The translations under genes and the position numbers were made by a program. Shown piece after piece: positions 23,001-35,589 of a stretch of 64,000 bases of DNA. Position 1 is the stretch's first letter. Each line of letters opens with the position of its first letter. Source of the stretch: Phaseolus vulgaris (lineage: Eukaryota; Streptophyta; Magnoliopsida; Fabales; Fabaceae); the NCBI RefSeq assembly GCF_000499845.2, contig NC_023749.2:18357138-18421137 (forward strand), given 5' to 3'. Below the pieces are notes generated by a model. That model did not search any database and was not told where the DNA came from. It saw nothing but the letters and a program-made list of their open reading frames with translations.

Positions 23001-24134
23001 CACAATGATTGATGGCGAGTTGTATAGGTTTGGGTTCACACACCCACTCTTGGAATGTGTGCATGGAGAAAAATGTACAAGAATTATGGCCGAGCTCCAT
23101 GAAGGGATATGTGGAAGTCACGTCGGGGGTCGAGCTCTGGCCGCAAGAACCCTCCGTGCAGGTTACTACTGGCCAACAATGAGGGAGGACTGCAAGAAGT
23201 ATGCATAGTGTTGCAAGCAATGTCAGCAGCACGCCGATTGGCACAGAGCGCCCCAGAAGAGTTAAAGTCAATTTACAGCCCTTGGCCATTTCATACATGG
23301 GGAATTGATATCCTGGGACCTTTCCCATTGGCGATCAGGCAGATGAAATACTTGGTGGTAGCAATTGAATATTTCACCAAGTGGATCGAAGCAGAACCAG
23401 TAGCCCAGATCACCGCACACAAGATCAGGAGCTTTGTATGGAAGAACATCGTGTGCCGGTTTGGTGTGCCTAAGCGCCTGGTGTCCGACAACGGGACTCA
23501 GTTTGCAAGTCATCTGCTGTAGAAACTGTGCGAAGAGGTGGGAATTCAGCAGGTGTTTGCATCCGTCGAGCACCCTCAGACAAACGGCCAAGTAGAGTCC
23601 GCCAATCGGGTGTTGCTAAGAGGCTTGAAGAGAAGGCTGGAGAAAGCCAAGGGATCGTGGGCTGAGGAGGTACCCCGCATAGTCTGGGCGTACCACACCA
23701 CCGAGCAGTCAGGAACCCATGAGACCCCGTTTAGCCTGGTCTATGGATGCGACGCAATGATTCCAGTGGAAATTCAGGAGAGCTCGCCGAGATTCCAGCA
23801 CTTTGTAGCTGAACACTCGAATGAAGAAAGAAGGTTGAATTTGGACTTGCTGGATGAGGTCAGGGAGGAGGCGAGAGCAAAAGCTGAGGCAGTGAAAAGG
23901 AGGATCGAACGAAGATACAACTCGAAGTTGATGCCAAGGTAGTTTAAAGAGGGCGACCTGGTGATGAGGAAGGTCCACCAATACGAGATGGAAAACAAGT
24001 TGTCGCCTAAGTGGACAGGACCGTTCAGAATAACCGAGACGCTCGGGAACGGCGCCTACCGCCTAGAGACATTGGAAGGAGGGGCGATTCCTCGCACTTG
24101 GAACGCCACACACCTCAAGTTATATCACAGTTAA
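20026..24134 (+). pseudogene. Tat gag end and pol of element D (multiple frameshifts)
   Basis: Protease V-D-Q-G-S-S near 20250-20275; RT with Y-V-D-D at 21499-21510; a Ty3-type RNase H that has lost its first Asp (L-Y-F-A-V-I-E-R-A near 21940); a second RNase H with all four acidic sites visible (S-V-D-G-S-S near 22320, A-E-Y-E-A near 22435, K-S-D-S-L near 22505, A-R-A-D-L near 22655); then integrase with H-V-G-G, G-I-D-I-L, S-D-N-G and G-Q-V-E-S-A-N. The second RNase H is a known hallmark of the Tat lineage. Breaks: frame changes near 20410, 20880, 21265, 21400, 21980, 22850 and 23150, and stops near 23206, 23521 and 23941. Non-functional. Confidence 0.88.
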
Positions 24135-24194
24135 AGCTTTGTAAGTAGAAACGAACATGAAAAGATTTACAAGCTTTCTGTTAAAACAGTTTGA

Positions 24195-24250
24195 AGGGGG
24201 CACTCTTTTTTCCCTAAGGAGGGTTTTTAATGAGGCCACCCAATAAAAGA
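24195..24250 (+). promoter_or_regulatory. Conserved post-pol block, element D
   Basis: GGGGGCACTC, T-run, CCCTAAGGAGGG, TGAGGCCACCC and AATAAA, matching A at 875-930 almost base for base although the spacer further on has diverged. Confidence 0.6.
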
Positions 24251-24327
24251 AGAGTTTTCAAGCTTAAAGCTTTTGAGTTTGCATGCATGTTTGTGTTGAA
24301 AGTTTGTAGAAAAAGTGCATGCTCTCA

Positions 24328-24480
24328 GTTAAAGTTTTAAAGTCCCCATCGCTTTTCGGCGATCGGCGGCATCAGTTAAAGTTTTAAAGCCCCCATCGCT
24401 TTTCGGCGATCGGCGGCACAACTAAAGTTTTAAAGTCCTCATCGTCTTTCGGCGATCGGAGGCACCAGCAACGATTAAAA
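24328..24480 (+). repeat. Diverged 47-bp-type tandem repeat, about 3 copies
   Basis: Units with AGTTAAAGTTTTAAAG and ATCGCTTTTCGGCGATCGG, the same unit as A's 1050-1332 array but fewer copies. Confidence 0.75.
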
Positions 24481-24625
24481 GACCTCAACGCCCTCGCGCG
24501 TCCTGAGGCGAGAAAGAGATTAAAGCCCTCCTCGACTTTGTGCAAGTGCAGGCGAGAACAGGTTAAAAGTCCTCAGTGCATCCAGGGAAGAGGAGATGTA
24601 ATCCCTGGGCAAAGTAGAGGCACTA

Positions 24626-24848
24626 GATAAAGACCTTCTCGCCGTCGAGCGAGTTCAGGCAAGATAAAGACCTTCTCGCCGTAGAGCGAGTTCAGGCAAG
24701 ATAAAGACCTTCTCTCCGTCGAGCGAGTTCAGGCAAGATAAAGACCTTCTCGCCGTCGAGCGAGTTCAGGCAAGATAAAGACCTTGTCGCCGTCGAGCGA
24801 GTTCAGGCAAGATAAAATCCTTCTCGTCTTTAACGAGTTCAGGTATGG
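24626..24848 (+). repeat. 37-bp tandem repeat, 6 copies
   Basis: GATAAAGACCTTCTCGCCG units start at 24626, 24663, 24700, 24737, 24774 and 24811. The unit corresponds to a sub-piece of A's 105-bp unit. From 24850 to 25520 no gene is seen. Confidence 0.9.
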
Positions 24849-25520
24849 TGTAAAGGATGGAAGAAGTTTAAAGGATGGCTAAGGTAGGTTCAAAGAGAAC
24901 GCCTAGCTATCCGGCTTATTGTTCTGAAACTCGGGGAGGTAGAGAAGGATCCGAAAGGCGCCTCTACCCCCAGATGAGGGAACAACAGCCAAGTTGTGAA
25001 GGCGAAAGGAAGCTTACATTGACAGGACCTTGTGGCGATCAGAAGAAATCCAGGCGATGACAGGAGTAAGGGCCCATTCCGATGGAGCAGATCAGGTGAA
25101 CTGTACCTTAAATGATCAGTCTGGTTTGAAGCTTACTGCTTAATAAGTAGTTTCGCGCTGAAGTTCATTGCCTTAAATTTGCAAGTTACATTAAGTATCA
25201 TCATTTGAAGAATAGCAAGTTGCTCAATTTTTCTCTTTGAGTTAACAATTGACGAGTAGATGTAAGGTTGATAGTTTGCTCGAGTTTGAAGCAGTGAGTA
25301 AACGATCGAGCCCGCAGAATCGCTAAGTTAATTTGTTTAAAGCAATTTCTACAAGGAAAAGCGAAGTAAACAGAGAGACCAGGTGCAAAAGCGGGAAAAG
25401 TTATAATAAAAGTGGTATCAGTTCAAATGCATAAGAAGAAAAGAAAAGTTATTACAAGTAAAGTTTGTGCAAAAAGGAACAAGCATTAATTCTCAGGAAA
25501 TAAGTGATGGAGGGAGACGA

Positions 25521-28134
25521 TTAATCTTCAGAAGGCACGATCTTCCCATCCACCACTTCATTGCATATCGACACCATGGAGAGGTCGAGCTCAGGGTACT
25601 GACAAGCGACTTGCTCCAGGGCGGCATCAAATCCGGCGGCAAGGACTTGGGCGGAGCTTAGTTCGAGCTCTTCGGTTTGTTGTTTGAGCCCCTCGGTTTG
25701 CTGCTTCAGCTCGTCACCTCGTTTCTTCAGCTCTTCAGTTTCCCCACGAGCCTGAGCAAGGTCTTCAGCAACCTTCTTGCCTTCGTCCCGCGCCTGGGCC
25801 AGCTCTGCAACAATTTTCTTGCTTTCCTCTCGAGCCTTGGCGAGCTCATCCACGGCGTCGTCCCTCTCCTTCTCGACCTTTCCAAGGAGAACCTCCCGAT
25901 CAGCCGACCTCTTTTCAAGGTTCTCTACCTTGGCTGCATCCGCTTTCATTGATGCCTCCAAGTTGGCCACCTTGAGCCTGTAGGGAACAAGCTTGCTCTC
26001 CAGCTTGATTTTCTCTTGAGCTAGGAGGTGCAGTTTCTGGCGCAGATCGGAGGCCTCCTTGCGTGCAACCCTCAGCTCGGCACTCATGGCGTCCTCCACC
26101 CTTGAGTGATCGATCTCTGCCATCATCAGATTGCAAGACAGCTTTTCTGCCTCGATCCTTATCTGGCGATTCTCTTCCTGGAGTGTTGAGATCTCGTCCT
26201 AAAGCTTTTTGTTTGAGCTCTTCACAGCCTTTGTTATGATTGAGGGGAGGTCCTCTGCCATCATCTTTAGCTTAGCTGTGAAGGGCCCCCAGACTTCTTT
26301 GACTAAGGGGGAAGGCTTGCAGCTGCTGTTGGTGGAGGTGCTGAAGGAGCCTGGTGCTGACTTTCACCACCACCCTCTTGAGTTGGTTGAACAAGGGGGG
26401 CTTCTTGGCGTGGTGGTGAAGTGGGGGACTCGGTTATGAGTATCGGTGAGTTGTGGGCGCCTTCATCCCCACCTGGTGCGGTTTCAGCAATCGAGGCGGT
26501 TGAAGGAGGACCCTCTCCAGCAGATACGAACGGCGTGGAGGCGCTAGGAGGGTTCTCCATGAAGTTGGGATCGCTGCCTTCAACCGCAGGGAGCGCGACC
26601 GCCAAGGGTGTTGCTTGGACTGGCGGTGTTGGAGCTGGGGGAGAGGGCGGTGTTGGAGCTGGGGGAGAGGGCGGTGTTGGTGTTGGGAAAGCGGGCGGTG
26701 AAGAAGGTGCCACCCTTTTTCTTTTGGTAACAAGGCCGTCCTCAGTCGCCTCATCAACCTCATCCTCATCTTCTTGAACCACTTGAGGGGTTTTCCTCTT
26801 TGGTTTCCTCAAGATGAGCTTTTTTCGCTGAGGGGCGGGCAGTGTCTCTGGAGGAGCTGGGCCTTGAGGAGGCGATCTGCCCTGGGCAGCGGCGATCTCC
26901 ACCACCGAGTTGGGCACGGTTTGGGAACCCGTCGCCAACTTATGAGTTCGGGCGAGCGCCCTCAGTTCAGCTAATTTTCCTTTGCCCAACATGAAGTCTG
27001 CACAAGGTAAAAATAGACAAATAAGCAGAAGCAAAGGCAAGATATACGAGTATATGTGCGAATAATGCAAACAGGTAGCACATGAACTTAAAGCCAAGAC
27101 CAGTATGCAACAAGCAGGACGCCCAATGGCGGATAACAGAGATGCGAAATCAGTCCCAGCGTAAAACAAAAACCTAAGTGGTGAGGTAAAGGCTAACCTA
27201 TATGGGCTTTAAGTTGGCCTTCGAGGTACTCGAAGGAGATTATTGAGGAAGTGGGGAAGGTGATGTTGACGGCTGCTACTTTCTTCCAGAAAAGGCATAG
27301 ATCTCTGTCTAGCTCACCCATGGTGTCAGGACTTCTTGGCCTCCTAAAGCTCTCTTTGGCGTCTTTGTTCCCCTTGTGTACCCAGTACAAGAGGAAACCG
27401 TCGAGCAGGGAAGGATCTTGGTGCGCGCACCTTCACGAATTTTCCTTTCCAATCTTTGTAAGATTGTTGGAAGATGGAGAGGATTGACCTCCCAGCAATA
27501 CCGTTCAGGCTAATCCAGAGACGGTCTCCTGGATTCTTAGCCTCAAAAAGGAAGAGGAAAACGTCGACCGAGGCTGGCAATCCCAGGTGTGCGCACATGA
27601 TCTGAAACGCCCTTACGAACGCCCAGCTATTGGGATGAAGCTGGGCAGAGGCGATATCGAGCTCGATTAACAATTCCCTCTCGAAGCGAGTGAGGGGAAG
27701 TCGGAGCTTCACCTTCTTGAAGAATGTCGCGTAAAGGAAGCAGAATAACTCGTCGTTGTTCGCTTTATCATCAGCACAGATTGGTTCATCCGGGTGGCAA
27801 GGCAGCACGGCCATTTTGCTGTCGTGCTCCTTGTGGAATGAAAGCTCGGATTGGTCCCCTTTTCTTAGTCGGTGCACGCCCAACTCTGTGTTTATGGAAG
27901 AGGTTTCTTTTAGCAAAGCTGAGTGGCCCACGGGTAGAGCTTCTTGTAGTCTTGTGTGGCAATGGAGGCTCCTCCGGCGACTGGTGGAGTTGCCTGAGCG
28001 AGATTGGAGTGAGAGGTTGCAAGCCTCTCAGCCTGGGTAGAAGGACCACCAGATGCTCGTGGTAGGTTATGCGCTTGGGGTGGAGGGTTTCGCGACGAAG
28101 GAGGAGGGTTCGCGGTGGTTTTCGTGCGAGCCAT
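25521..28134 (-). pseudogene. Antisense spliced gene of Tat element D (broken)
   Basis: ATG at 28134-28132 (M-A-R-T-K-T-T), exon 1 to 27198, GT-AG intron 27197-26998 in the same place and phase as in A, exon 2 26997-25521. The Transposase_28-like domain spans roughly 27790-27400; exon 2 has K-R-K-R-V-A-P, a Pro-rich linker with T-P-P-S-P-P-A-P repeats, a coiled coil and the tail N-E-V-V-D-G-K. Breaks: frame changes near 27920 and 27400, a TAG near 26200 and a frame change near 26300. The hydrophobic segment upstream of 26997 is intron, not a signal peptide. Confidence 0.75.
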
Positions 28135-28484
28135 CGCGGGAACTGCAAAGGAAAAAGGAAAAAGGATGAACAAAGGTTACAGAGAACGACTCGATTGTGG
28201 ACGAAGAATGGAGAACGAACGAACGGGAGTTCGTTGTAACGAATGCAATGGAAGACGAAGCCCTAAGTTACGAGAGGGAAGAAGAGGAGGAAACAACCGA
28301 CAACGTATGCACCAGACAGATAATGGATGATGCGAATCGGTTAAAATGCAGCAAATATCAACAGAGGAAATAAAAGAGGTACCTTTCGATGATCAGATGA
28401 GCGTTGAAGGGGGTTGGAGATTGAGAGAGTTGAGGAGCGTCGTGGGTTCGTAGAGAAAACTCAGAGCGTTTGAGAATGCAGAGA

Positions 28485-28524
28485 GATGATGAAACAGTAG
28501 AAATGAAAGGGTTTAAGGGTTTTT
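28485..28524 (-). promoter_or_regulatory. Candidate core promoter of antisense gene D
   Basis: Minus strand: AAAAACCCTTAAACCC followed by TACTGTTTCATCATC, as in element A. The 5'UTR intron is 28382-28143. Confidence 0.5.
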
Positions 28525-28732
28525 CAAACGTTTTTGGAAGCGCAAACGACAGCTGAAGATGACCGTTGATGAAGCCACGTGGCGAGCGATTGGAAAAAGG
28601 GGGTTTGGAGGAGCGTCAGAAAAGCAGAGGGTACGAACGTTTGGAATTCCGCGCCAGCGCCACGTAGGTCGGCAGTGATGTGACCTCTTAGTCTTTTCGC
28701 TGGACAAGTCTTCGCTTAAGACTGGGGGCTTG

Positions 28733-29660
28733 TGTACCGCCCAGGTAGTCGGAATAGATGACGTGGCAGCAAGCTATAATGTAGGCGTGTTGAACGGGAC
28801 ACCTGGCTGGTAGAAGGGAAGGAAGTCGGGGGATCGTGTAGTCGCCAGTCGTTAAGTTGGCGTGCCCCGATCTCTAGCGTACCTAAACCGGCGGTCACCA
28901 AGTCTATGTCGTAGTCGCCGGATGTGAACCCAGGCGACAAGGCGATCGGAGATCGCCGAGAGGAGGACATCGCCGAAGGATCAGGAAAGCTTGTTCCAGG
29001 CTTTCGAAGCAAAGGATGAAGTCGTCAGATGGTCATTCCCTAGCTGGCCAGAGGTTGAGGTCGGGGAGCAACTTACCCGAGCATGCACAGTGAAGCAAGT
29101 AAAGTAGAATATAATGGCGGCCGGCGAGACCACAGGGAAGGTGTGTATGAAGACACCCGTACTCGCCACACAGAAGAGATCGCGCTCCAAGGCAGCTACA
29201 CGCTGAGTTGCTTCCTGCATAAGTAACTTAGTCAAACAGCCTGAAGAGTAAGAGGTGATGCTCAAGTCAAGGATGCTCCAGATGGTGACACGTGTACAGC
29301 TGGATGCGAGCCACGTGTCCAGATGTGTAACTGTCAAGAGAGAGAAAGCGCACAGGTATATAAGGGATCCTAACGAACTTCTGAGGTACGCGCGTTTGAG
29401 AATACTTCTTTTACGCTTGCGAGAACTTGAGTACGCTGAGAGAACATTGCACGGTTCCTGAAGTTCTTAGTTTTCTCTGAGTATTTTGGTGGTTCAGCCG
29501 CTGACTTGAGCGTCGGAGCGCGATCGGCCGTAGCGGCGCCGTTCTGTCTTTTGCAGGTTCTTGAGGTGAATCAAGGTGAAGGACGGAAGCTAGCACGGTG
29601 CAAAGTCGATCCAGATTTGACGAGGCAAGGCTCTTGCATTCTGGTCAACAGGCAGGATCA
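28733..29660 (+). repeat. 3' LTR of element D
   Basis: 928 bp, TGTACCGCCC...GGCAGGATCA, preceded by the polypurine tract AGACTGGGGGCTTG. TATA box TATATAAG at 29357-29364, CACGTG boxes upstream, and the shared GACTTGAGCGTCGGAGCGC block at 29503-29545. Confidence 0.85.
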
Positions 29661-32050
29661 CTTACTAGACTTCTGCTATGCACTCTGTGGTGGTTTGAGG
29701 TGTCTTTACAGTCTCCTGTATGACTATCCTCTGTCTGCCCCCTTGCTTGAGCTGGCGAGCTTTGCTAGTAAGTCAGCTCGGGCATTCTGCTCTCTGGGGA
29801 CGTGCACTAGTTCGAGCACCACAAAAGCCTCTTTTAAGATTCTGACATACCCCAGGTATGCGGCCATCTGAGGGTCCTTGACTTGGTATTCTCTCGTAAC
29901 CTGCCCCGTCACTAACAGGGAATCACTCTTCACCAGCAGATTCTTAGCACCCATCTCCTTGGCTAGCAACATTCCTGCGACCAAGGCCTCATATTCAGCT
30001 TGGTTGTTACTAGCTTTGAAGGCAAATCGTAGGGCCTACTCTATCAGCAACCCATTTGGTCCTTCCAAAATGATGTCAGCCCCACTACCCTATTGGTTGG
30101 AGGACCTGTCCACAGAGATGACCCATCTGAAATCTGCTTCTTCTTTATGCGTGGCTGCCGAAGATAGTTCTACCACAAAATCAGCATAAATTTGGCCCTT
30201 GATAGGTCCTCTTGGTTCATACTGTATATCGAATTCTAACAACTCAACCGCCCAACGCACCATTCATCCTGCCACATCGGGCTTCTGTAAGATCTTGCGA
30301 ATAGGGAGGTCCGTCATCACAATCACAGCGAAACTCTGGAAGTAGTGGCGGAACCTTCGTGCCGCAAACACTACAGCTAAAGCTGCTTTTTCTATGACTT
30401 GATATCTCACCTCGGGCCCTTGCAAGACTTTGCTGACAAAGTATATGGGCTTCTGCACGTGGTCCTGCTTCTGGACAAGGACCGAGCTAATTGCCAGCTC
30501 TATGATAGCGAAGTACAGGCGGAGTGGAGTACCTAGCAGTGGCTTGCGCAGCATTGGGGGACTGGCTAGATATTCTTTTAGTTTGAGAAACAATTCTTCG
30601 CACTCCTTTGTCCATACAAACCTGTTGTTTCTCTTCAAACACTGGACAAAGCGGGACAAAGCGGCCATTCGCCCTGTCAAATATTGTACCTCTTTCACCG
30701 AGATTGGGCTCCTCATGGCTATAATTGTTGCACACTTCTCGAGGTTCACCTCTATTCCCCGCTCGGTGAGTAAGAACCCTAAAAACTTTCCTGCCTCTAT
30801 CCCAAATACGCACTTCTTGGGGTTTAGCTTCAACTTGTACTTGGCTATTGTGGTGAGTAGCTCCTCTAAATCTACAACATGTTGGTCCTTCACCTGGGAG
30901 GTGATGACCATGTCGTCCATGTACGTCTGAATGTTTCGCCCTATCATAGGGGCGAGCACTCTGTCCATCAACCTCTGATAGGTTGCGCCTGCATTCTTGA
31001 GCCCGAAGGGCATCACCTTATAGCAATAATAAGAGAGTTCTGTCATGAAAGTCGTCTTGCACTCATCTCTGGATGCATCTGGATTTGGTTGTATTTAGAG
31101 AAAGCATCCAGAAAATTGAAAAGTCTGCATCCCGACGCATTGTCCACTAGGGCGTCGATGCTAGGCAGTGGATATGAGTCCTTCGGGCAAGCTTTGTTCA
31201 GGTCCGTGAAGTCGACGCACATCCTCCACTTACCATTGGCCTTCTTGACCAATACTACGTTGGCTAGCCACTCGGGATATTGGATCTCCATTATGTGACC
31301 ATCACTCAACAACTTCTGGGTTTCCTGCCTGATGACTAGTCGCCTCTCTTCGTTAAACTTTCTTCGTCTCAGCGTACAGGCTGAACCTAGAGGTCCATGG
31401 TGAGACGATGGCACAAGAAATCGGGGTCGATGCCAGGCATGTCTGAGACCGACCTTGCGAAGGCATCAAGATGCCGTGCTATCACCTCGACGATCTAGTC
31501 TTGTGACTCCTAGCTCAGGGAACTGTCGAGTTTGAATTTCCTCCCCCCAATCTCCCTTTCCAGTAACTCTTCTGCAGGATCAAGTTGCCCTTCCCGGGTG
31601 ATCTCAACTTGGGCGACCCCTTCTCCCCTTTGAGGCTGGCTGATCAGAGTGCATACCCCCTCTCTTTGTCTTGAGACTATTCTCATAGCACTTCTTTGCT
31701 GCTTTTTGCTCAACCTTGATGGTAATCACAATCCCCTCAAGGGAGGGCAGCTTCATCTTCATATGCCTCGTTGAGGCTATTGCTCTTATCCTATTTAGGG
31801 GAGGTCTACCTAAAAGGATGTTATAAGCTGAAGGAGCATTGAAAATGAGGTACCTTATATTAACGGTGCAGGATGCATCGTCGTCTGTGAAGGTCGTCCT
31901 CAGCTCCACATGTCCTCTTACCTCCACCTGGTCCCCCGTGAAACCATATAGGCAGCCGTCGTAGGGCCTCAACTGATCAGGCAACAGTTGCAGCTTATTG
32001 AAGTTTGACCAAAACATAACGTCTGATGAGCTCCCTTAGTCGATAAGAAC
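29661..32050 (-). pseudogene. Protease-RT-RNase H of element E
   Basis: Protease around 32040-31600, where the active-site D-Q-G-S has a stop in place of Gln; RT 31410-30800 with Y-M-D-D near 30915; degenerate Ty3-type RNase H near 30500-30270; second RNase H with A-N-N... region near 30000, K-S-D-S-L near 29930 and A-R-A-D-L near 29770. Frame changes near 31380, 31070, 30650 and 30250, plus stops. The reading ends at D's LTR. Confidence 0.8.
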
Positions 32051-32289
32051 TCGATGCACTCTTCTCCCTACTGTCACCACCGAGATCACCATTGTCCTAG
32101 CACTAAGCAGTTGCACAAGTTGTGGTCGAAGGCTTGGTGGAACTCGCACCAAGTGTCCTTGATGGGCCCCAGGCTTCTGTCGGTCTTTGGGGGTGACTTT
32201 AGCCTATTCGCCACGTTGGGGATAGCAATCAGCTCCTTAAGGTCTATTCAAAAGTTGTGTCTGGTGGGAGCGCCTTCCCTTGTTCGTGC

Positions 32290-33253
32290 CCTGGTCTGAG
32301 GCTACCTGGGCTCATATGGCGGCTGCTTTGCCAGGGGTTTCTTCTTTGTCGTGGCCTCATGCACCCTCATGGGTTGAGGACGACCAGTTCCCCAAGGTCT
32401 AGTCGGGCCAACGCTTCCACGCTTTTCTCTCCCCTCCTTTTCTGTGCCAATGTGGGCCACAGCTCGGCGACGGATCTCGCAAAACGTCTTCGGGCGACAC
32501 CTTATTAGAGAATCACTGAAAGGCCCCGATAATACTCCTCGCCTAAATGCGTGTACCATCATGGCTTCATCTTTAGTGTGCAGCTTTACCACCAGTGCCC
32601 CGAATCGGTTCAGGAAATCTTTGAAGGGCTCTCCCTAGTATTGCTTCACGTAAAAGAGAACGAAAGAGATTAGAGGGGGAGCCTGTTGACGATGAACTTC
32701 TCCCTGAACAATGCTGAAAACTAATCAAATGAAGTGATGTGTCCATCAGGGAGACTGATGGACCAGTCCAACGTTGTGCCTGAGAACGTTCCCATGAAGC
32801 GTCAGTTCCTCTCGAGATCATCATCTGGGTGTGGAAGGCCGTAATGTGGGCCTTCGAGTCTTCGACACTTGTGAAGGTGATTTTTGGAACCATGAAGCTA
32901 GCTGGTATCACTGTGTCCATGATCGACTGGGAAAAGGGCATGGGGCGAGCCCTAATTGGGATGAGCGGACCTTGGTCGTCAACCGTACGCTCCCCCATGC
33001 GTTGCAAATCCCTACACAATTCCTCATTCGTTCTGCGCAGCTCTTCATTGTTTGCTCGCGACGCGGCCAAATCGACCTGGAATCAGTCCTAGCTGGCTGC
33101 TTGCTCGACTTGAACTTAAACCAGAATCCTGTCCTTATCAGCTTTGGACACCACCACTGCTTGCTGGAGGGCGCGAATGGTCTCCATGAGTTGTTGCATG
33201 GAGACGATGTCTCCTCCTTCTAGTGCAGATGCACCTTGTCTTGTGTTTCTCAT
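32290..33253 (-). pseudogene. Gag of element E
   Basis: ATG at 33253-33251; first residues M-R-N-T-R-Q-G, then Q-Q-L-M-E-T, L-A-A-S-R-A-N-N-E-E-L-R-R and the gag core with A-H-I-T-A-F-H-T-Q-M-M near 32830. Several stops and frame shifts. The N-terminus is homologous to the short gag stub in F (61033-61166). Confidence 0.75.
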
Positions 33254-33302
33254 GTTGCTAGATGGAACTCAACACGACTGTGAGTGGGACCTAGTTTTAT
33301 CG

Positions 33303-33323
33303 GGCCCCACGGTGGGTGCCAAA
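33303..33323 (-). other. Primer-binding site of element E
   Basis: The minus strand reads TTTGGCACCCACCGTGGGG directly after the LTR. F has the same; B differs at one base (GGCGCC). I do not assign the tRNA. Confidence 0.7.
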
Positions 33324-34067
33324 TGTTCTTGCCGGTTGACTTAGTCATCGTTGACTTCAAACGCATCCGGTGACTCCTCCTATTTCAGGCGGTTTCTGTG
33401 CTCCCTTCCTAGTGATGGAGAGCGGCTCCGTTGAAACAGAGGGGGGCCTACCTGTTGATTGCACTCCGACGGTCAAGTCAGTACTGGGCTAGAAACAATG
33501 AGTAAATAAGCAAGTAGTTTCAGTCTTAGAAACGACGTACCTTTACCAGGGATCTCAACTCCCTTTTATAGGCTGTTTTTAGGTTAACTTCCCTATCCCA
33601 CTAGAACCTCTCTTCTGGTGAAATTAGGGTTACTAGGAAGACATCTTGTCACGTTGTTATGCAATCTTAACACAACAACGACGCAAAACCTTCCTCTTCT
33701 GAAGTGCAAAGTCTAATGGTATGGCCGCCAGGGTACCAACTCATGTACTAGCTCTACAGGGTTCATCTGTTCTATAGGTGCCCTAATTCTTCACGTGCCA
33801 TGCATGCAGCTTTCCCTGGAAACCCTAACGCTCGTGGGCTTAGGCGCCTTCAAGGAATACTTACTTGTGCTGCACCCGAATGTGCTATACACACCACGTG
33901 CATGGACTCTCCCGCGAATTAGGTCTTTCTTATATCTAGGTTTCAACACATATTATTCTTGGGGCCCCGCTTACGTGGCCCATCATCACGACCAGACCAC
34001 TAATGACCGATGTCGACGTCTGATGCCGCCGATCTTTGATGCCGATGTCTGAGGTCTGGCCAATACA
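33324..34067 (-). repeat. 5' LTR of element E
   Basis: About 744 bp, TGTTCTTGCCGG...CAATACA, homologous to F's LTRs. Contains TTGCACTCCGACGGTCAAGTC at 33460-33479 and a minus-strand TATA-like sequence near 33560-33570. Confidence 0.75.
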
Positions 34068-34430
34068 ATAGCTTTTCACTCAACCTTCAATACTTGAGAA
34101 AATCTTTCAAAAACAATTCACCCCTCTTGTTTAAGGCATCTAATTTTAACACTTTTGACTTCTAAGTCAATTTAATTTCATTGAAGACGATATTTCAATT
34201 AGTGACATACTTCTTAAAAATTCCAGCTCTAAGATATCATAATTTATATGCATTTCCTTCTCCTATTTACCCTAAAAATATGCATTTAGTAGGACATCCT
34301 TCTACCTTTCATCCCCTTAAGTGAGCATAATCAACACAGCCAAAGATTTTAAGATTGGGAAAAATCACTGAACATATTTTCTTAGGAATCTTCATATCAA
34401 GTGTTGTTAAGGGACATCTAGAATAAGCAT
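34068..34430 (-). pseudogene. Ty1/copia integrase C-terminal fragment
   Basis: Minus strand shows L-K-I-F-G-C-V-D-Y-A-H (copia 'FGC.AY.H'), K-C-I-F-L-G and a decayed D-V-V-F-N-E. Stops and shifts are present. It is the continuation of 46782-48590, separated by element B, which duplicated AGCAT (34426-34430 and 46782-46786). The RT part is missing to the left of 34068. Confidence 0.75.
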
Positions 34431-35589
34431 TGATCCTGCCGGCAACTCGAACGTGGAGGAATCGCTTCGTAGCACTCTCTGCCCTGTCTACGCGACTGCG
34501 TCTTCTGCAGAATCACCCTCAGAACCTTCTCTTGCTTCTCCAAACGTGGCCTGCAAAACACACAGACGGCGCCTCTAGCGGCCGTTTGCACTCCGACGAT
34601 CAAGTTAGTCCACAGAATCACCAAAAACTAGAAAACTAGTAGTGTGTGTGAAAAACTCTTGCTCTCTGTTTTTCGTCTCCCCCACTTCTCTCCCTGATTC
34701 CTCCTTTTATCTCTCTGTCTCTGTTTCTGGGCATAACAGAATTCTGTTATGCTTTTCTGGCATGTGTCAGAAACCTGTTACGCTTTTCAGAGACAGTGTA
34801 CCTGCAGAATCAGAGAGTGTGGGTGTCTGTGCGTGTCCGCGCGTCTCTGCGCTGGGCTGCGCCTGTCTGTACCCTTAATGGTACGGAGTGCACTTTTGTC
34901 TGGACCGCACCCCTCTCAGATGGTGACACGTGGAGGCCTGCAACTCACATCTAACCACACACGTGTCATTTACTGGAAGGGCTCTAGCGGAGTAGCTTAG
35001 GATATTTCTCTTATCTGGGTAAATCGCATACTCTTAGGAGAACGTCGGGTGTGGCTGGTCTAGGCACACTCACCAAACGTTGCTCTCTGCGTAGGCGACT
35101 TACCCTTCACGATGCCACGCACGTAATGGGTTGAGGGAATCACCAATCACTGACTGGCTTACTAGTTCCCTCAGGCCACTCTCGTGCATGATTCCCTGAG
35201 GTGTGCTCATGCGAGATCCATGCGTAACGCTCTCGCTGGGAACCTCAGTCCCAGTTTAACTGCGTGTAACACGAGACCCCGATGACAATACACCCGATGA
35301 CTGATCAGTGTTTATTCGCTTCTCGCGCTCTGCCTCCAGGCGCGAGTCTGGGAACTGGTCTGCTGGTGGCCACTTGGCTACTGACCACCGATCACCATTC
35401 TGGGTGATCTATCCCCCGACCTCTCTGCCGCCTGATCTGTCGGTGGTAACTTGGTTACTGACCACCGATCACCACTCTTGGCGATCGTCCCCCTGACCTC
35501 TCTGCCACCTGGTCCACGTGTCACCCTGCGAGTGGTCCACGTGGTTCTCTGTTGCTGACGTCATCGACTACCGATGACCGATCGGATCA
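34431..35589 (-). repeat. 3' LTR of element B
   Basis: 1159 bp, TGATCCTGCC...CGGATCA. Compared with the right LTR it lacks 33 bp after CTCTAGCG (near 34990), between GCG microhomologies. The conserved GCGGCCGTTTGCACTCCGAC block is at 34578-34597. Readable ORFs inside are incidental. Confidence 0.95.

Larger units (their letters stand above)
20026..29660 (+). mobile_element. Tat-lineage element D, 5' end missing
   Basis: Plus-strand element of the same family as A. Present: protease to integrase (broken), post-pol block, tandem arrays, antisense gene, polypurine tract and 3' LTR. Missing: 5' LTR, primer-binding site and most of gag; the left end begins at CATGG beside element C. The right end (29660) abuts the RNase H region of element E, so D was inserted in E. 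Confidence 0.85.
29661..34067 (-). mobile_element. Tat-lineage element E, 5' part, decayed
   Basis: Minus-strand element with 5' LTR, primer-binding site, gag, protease, RT and RNase H. Cut at 29660 by element D; integrase, antisense gene and 3' LTR are not in the window. The LTR family matches F. On its right it abuts a decayed copia integrase, which it probably entered. Confidence 0.8.

Noticed and set aside
34418..35000. ORFs repeated word for word at 45564-46194
   Set aside because: Both sets lie in the two LTRs of B; they are LTR sequence, not genes.
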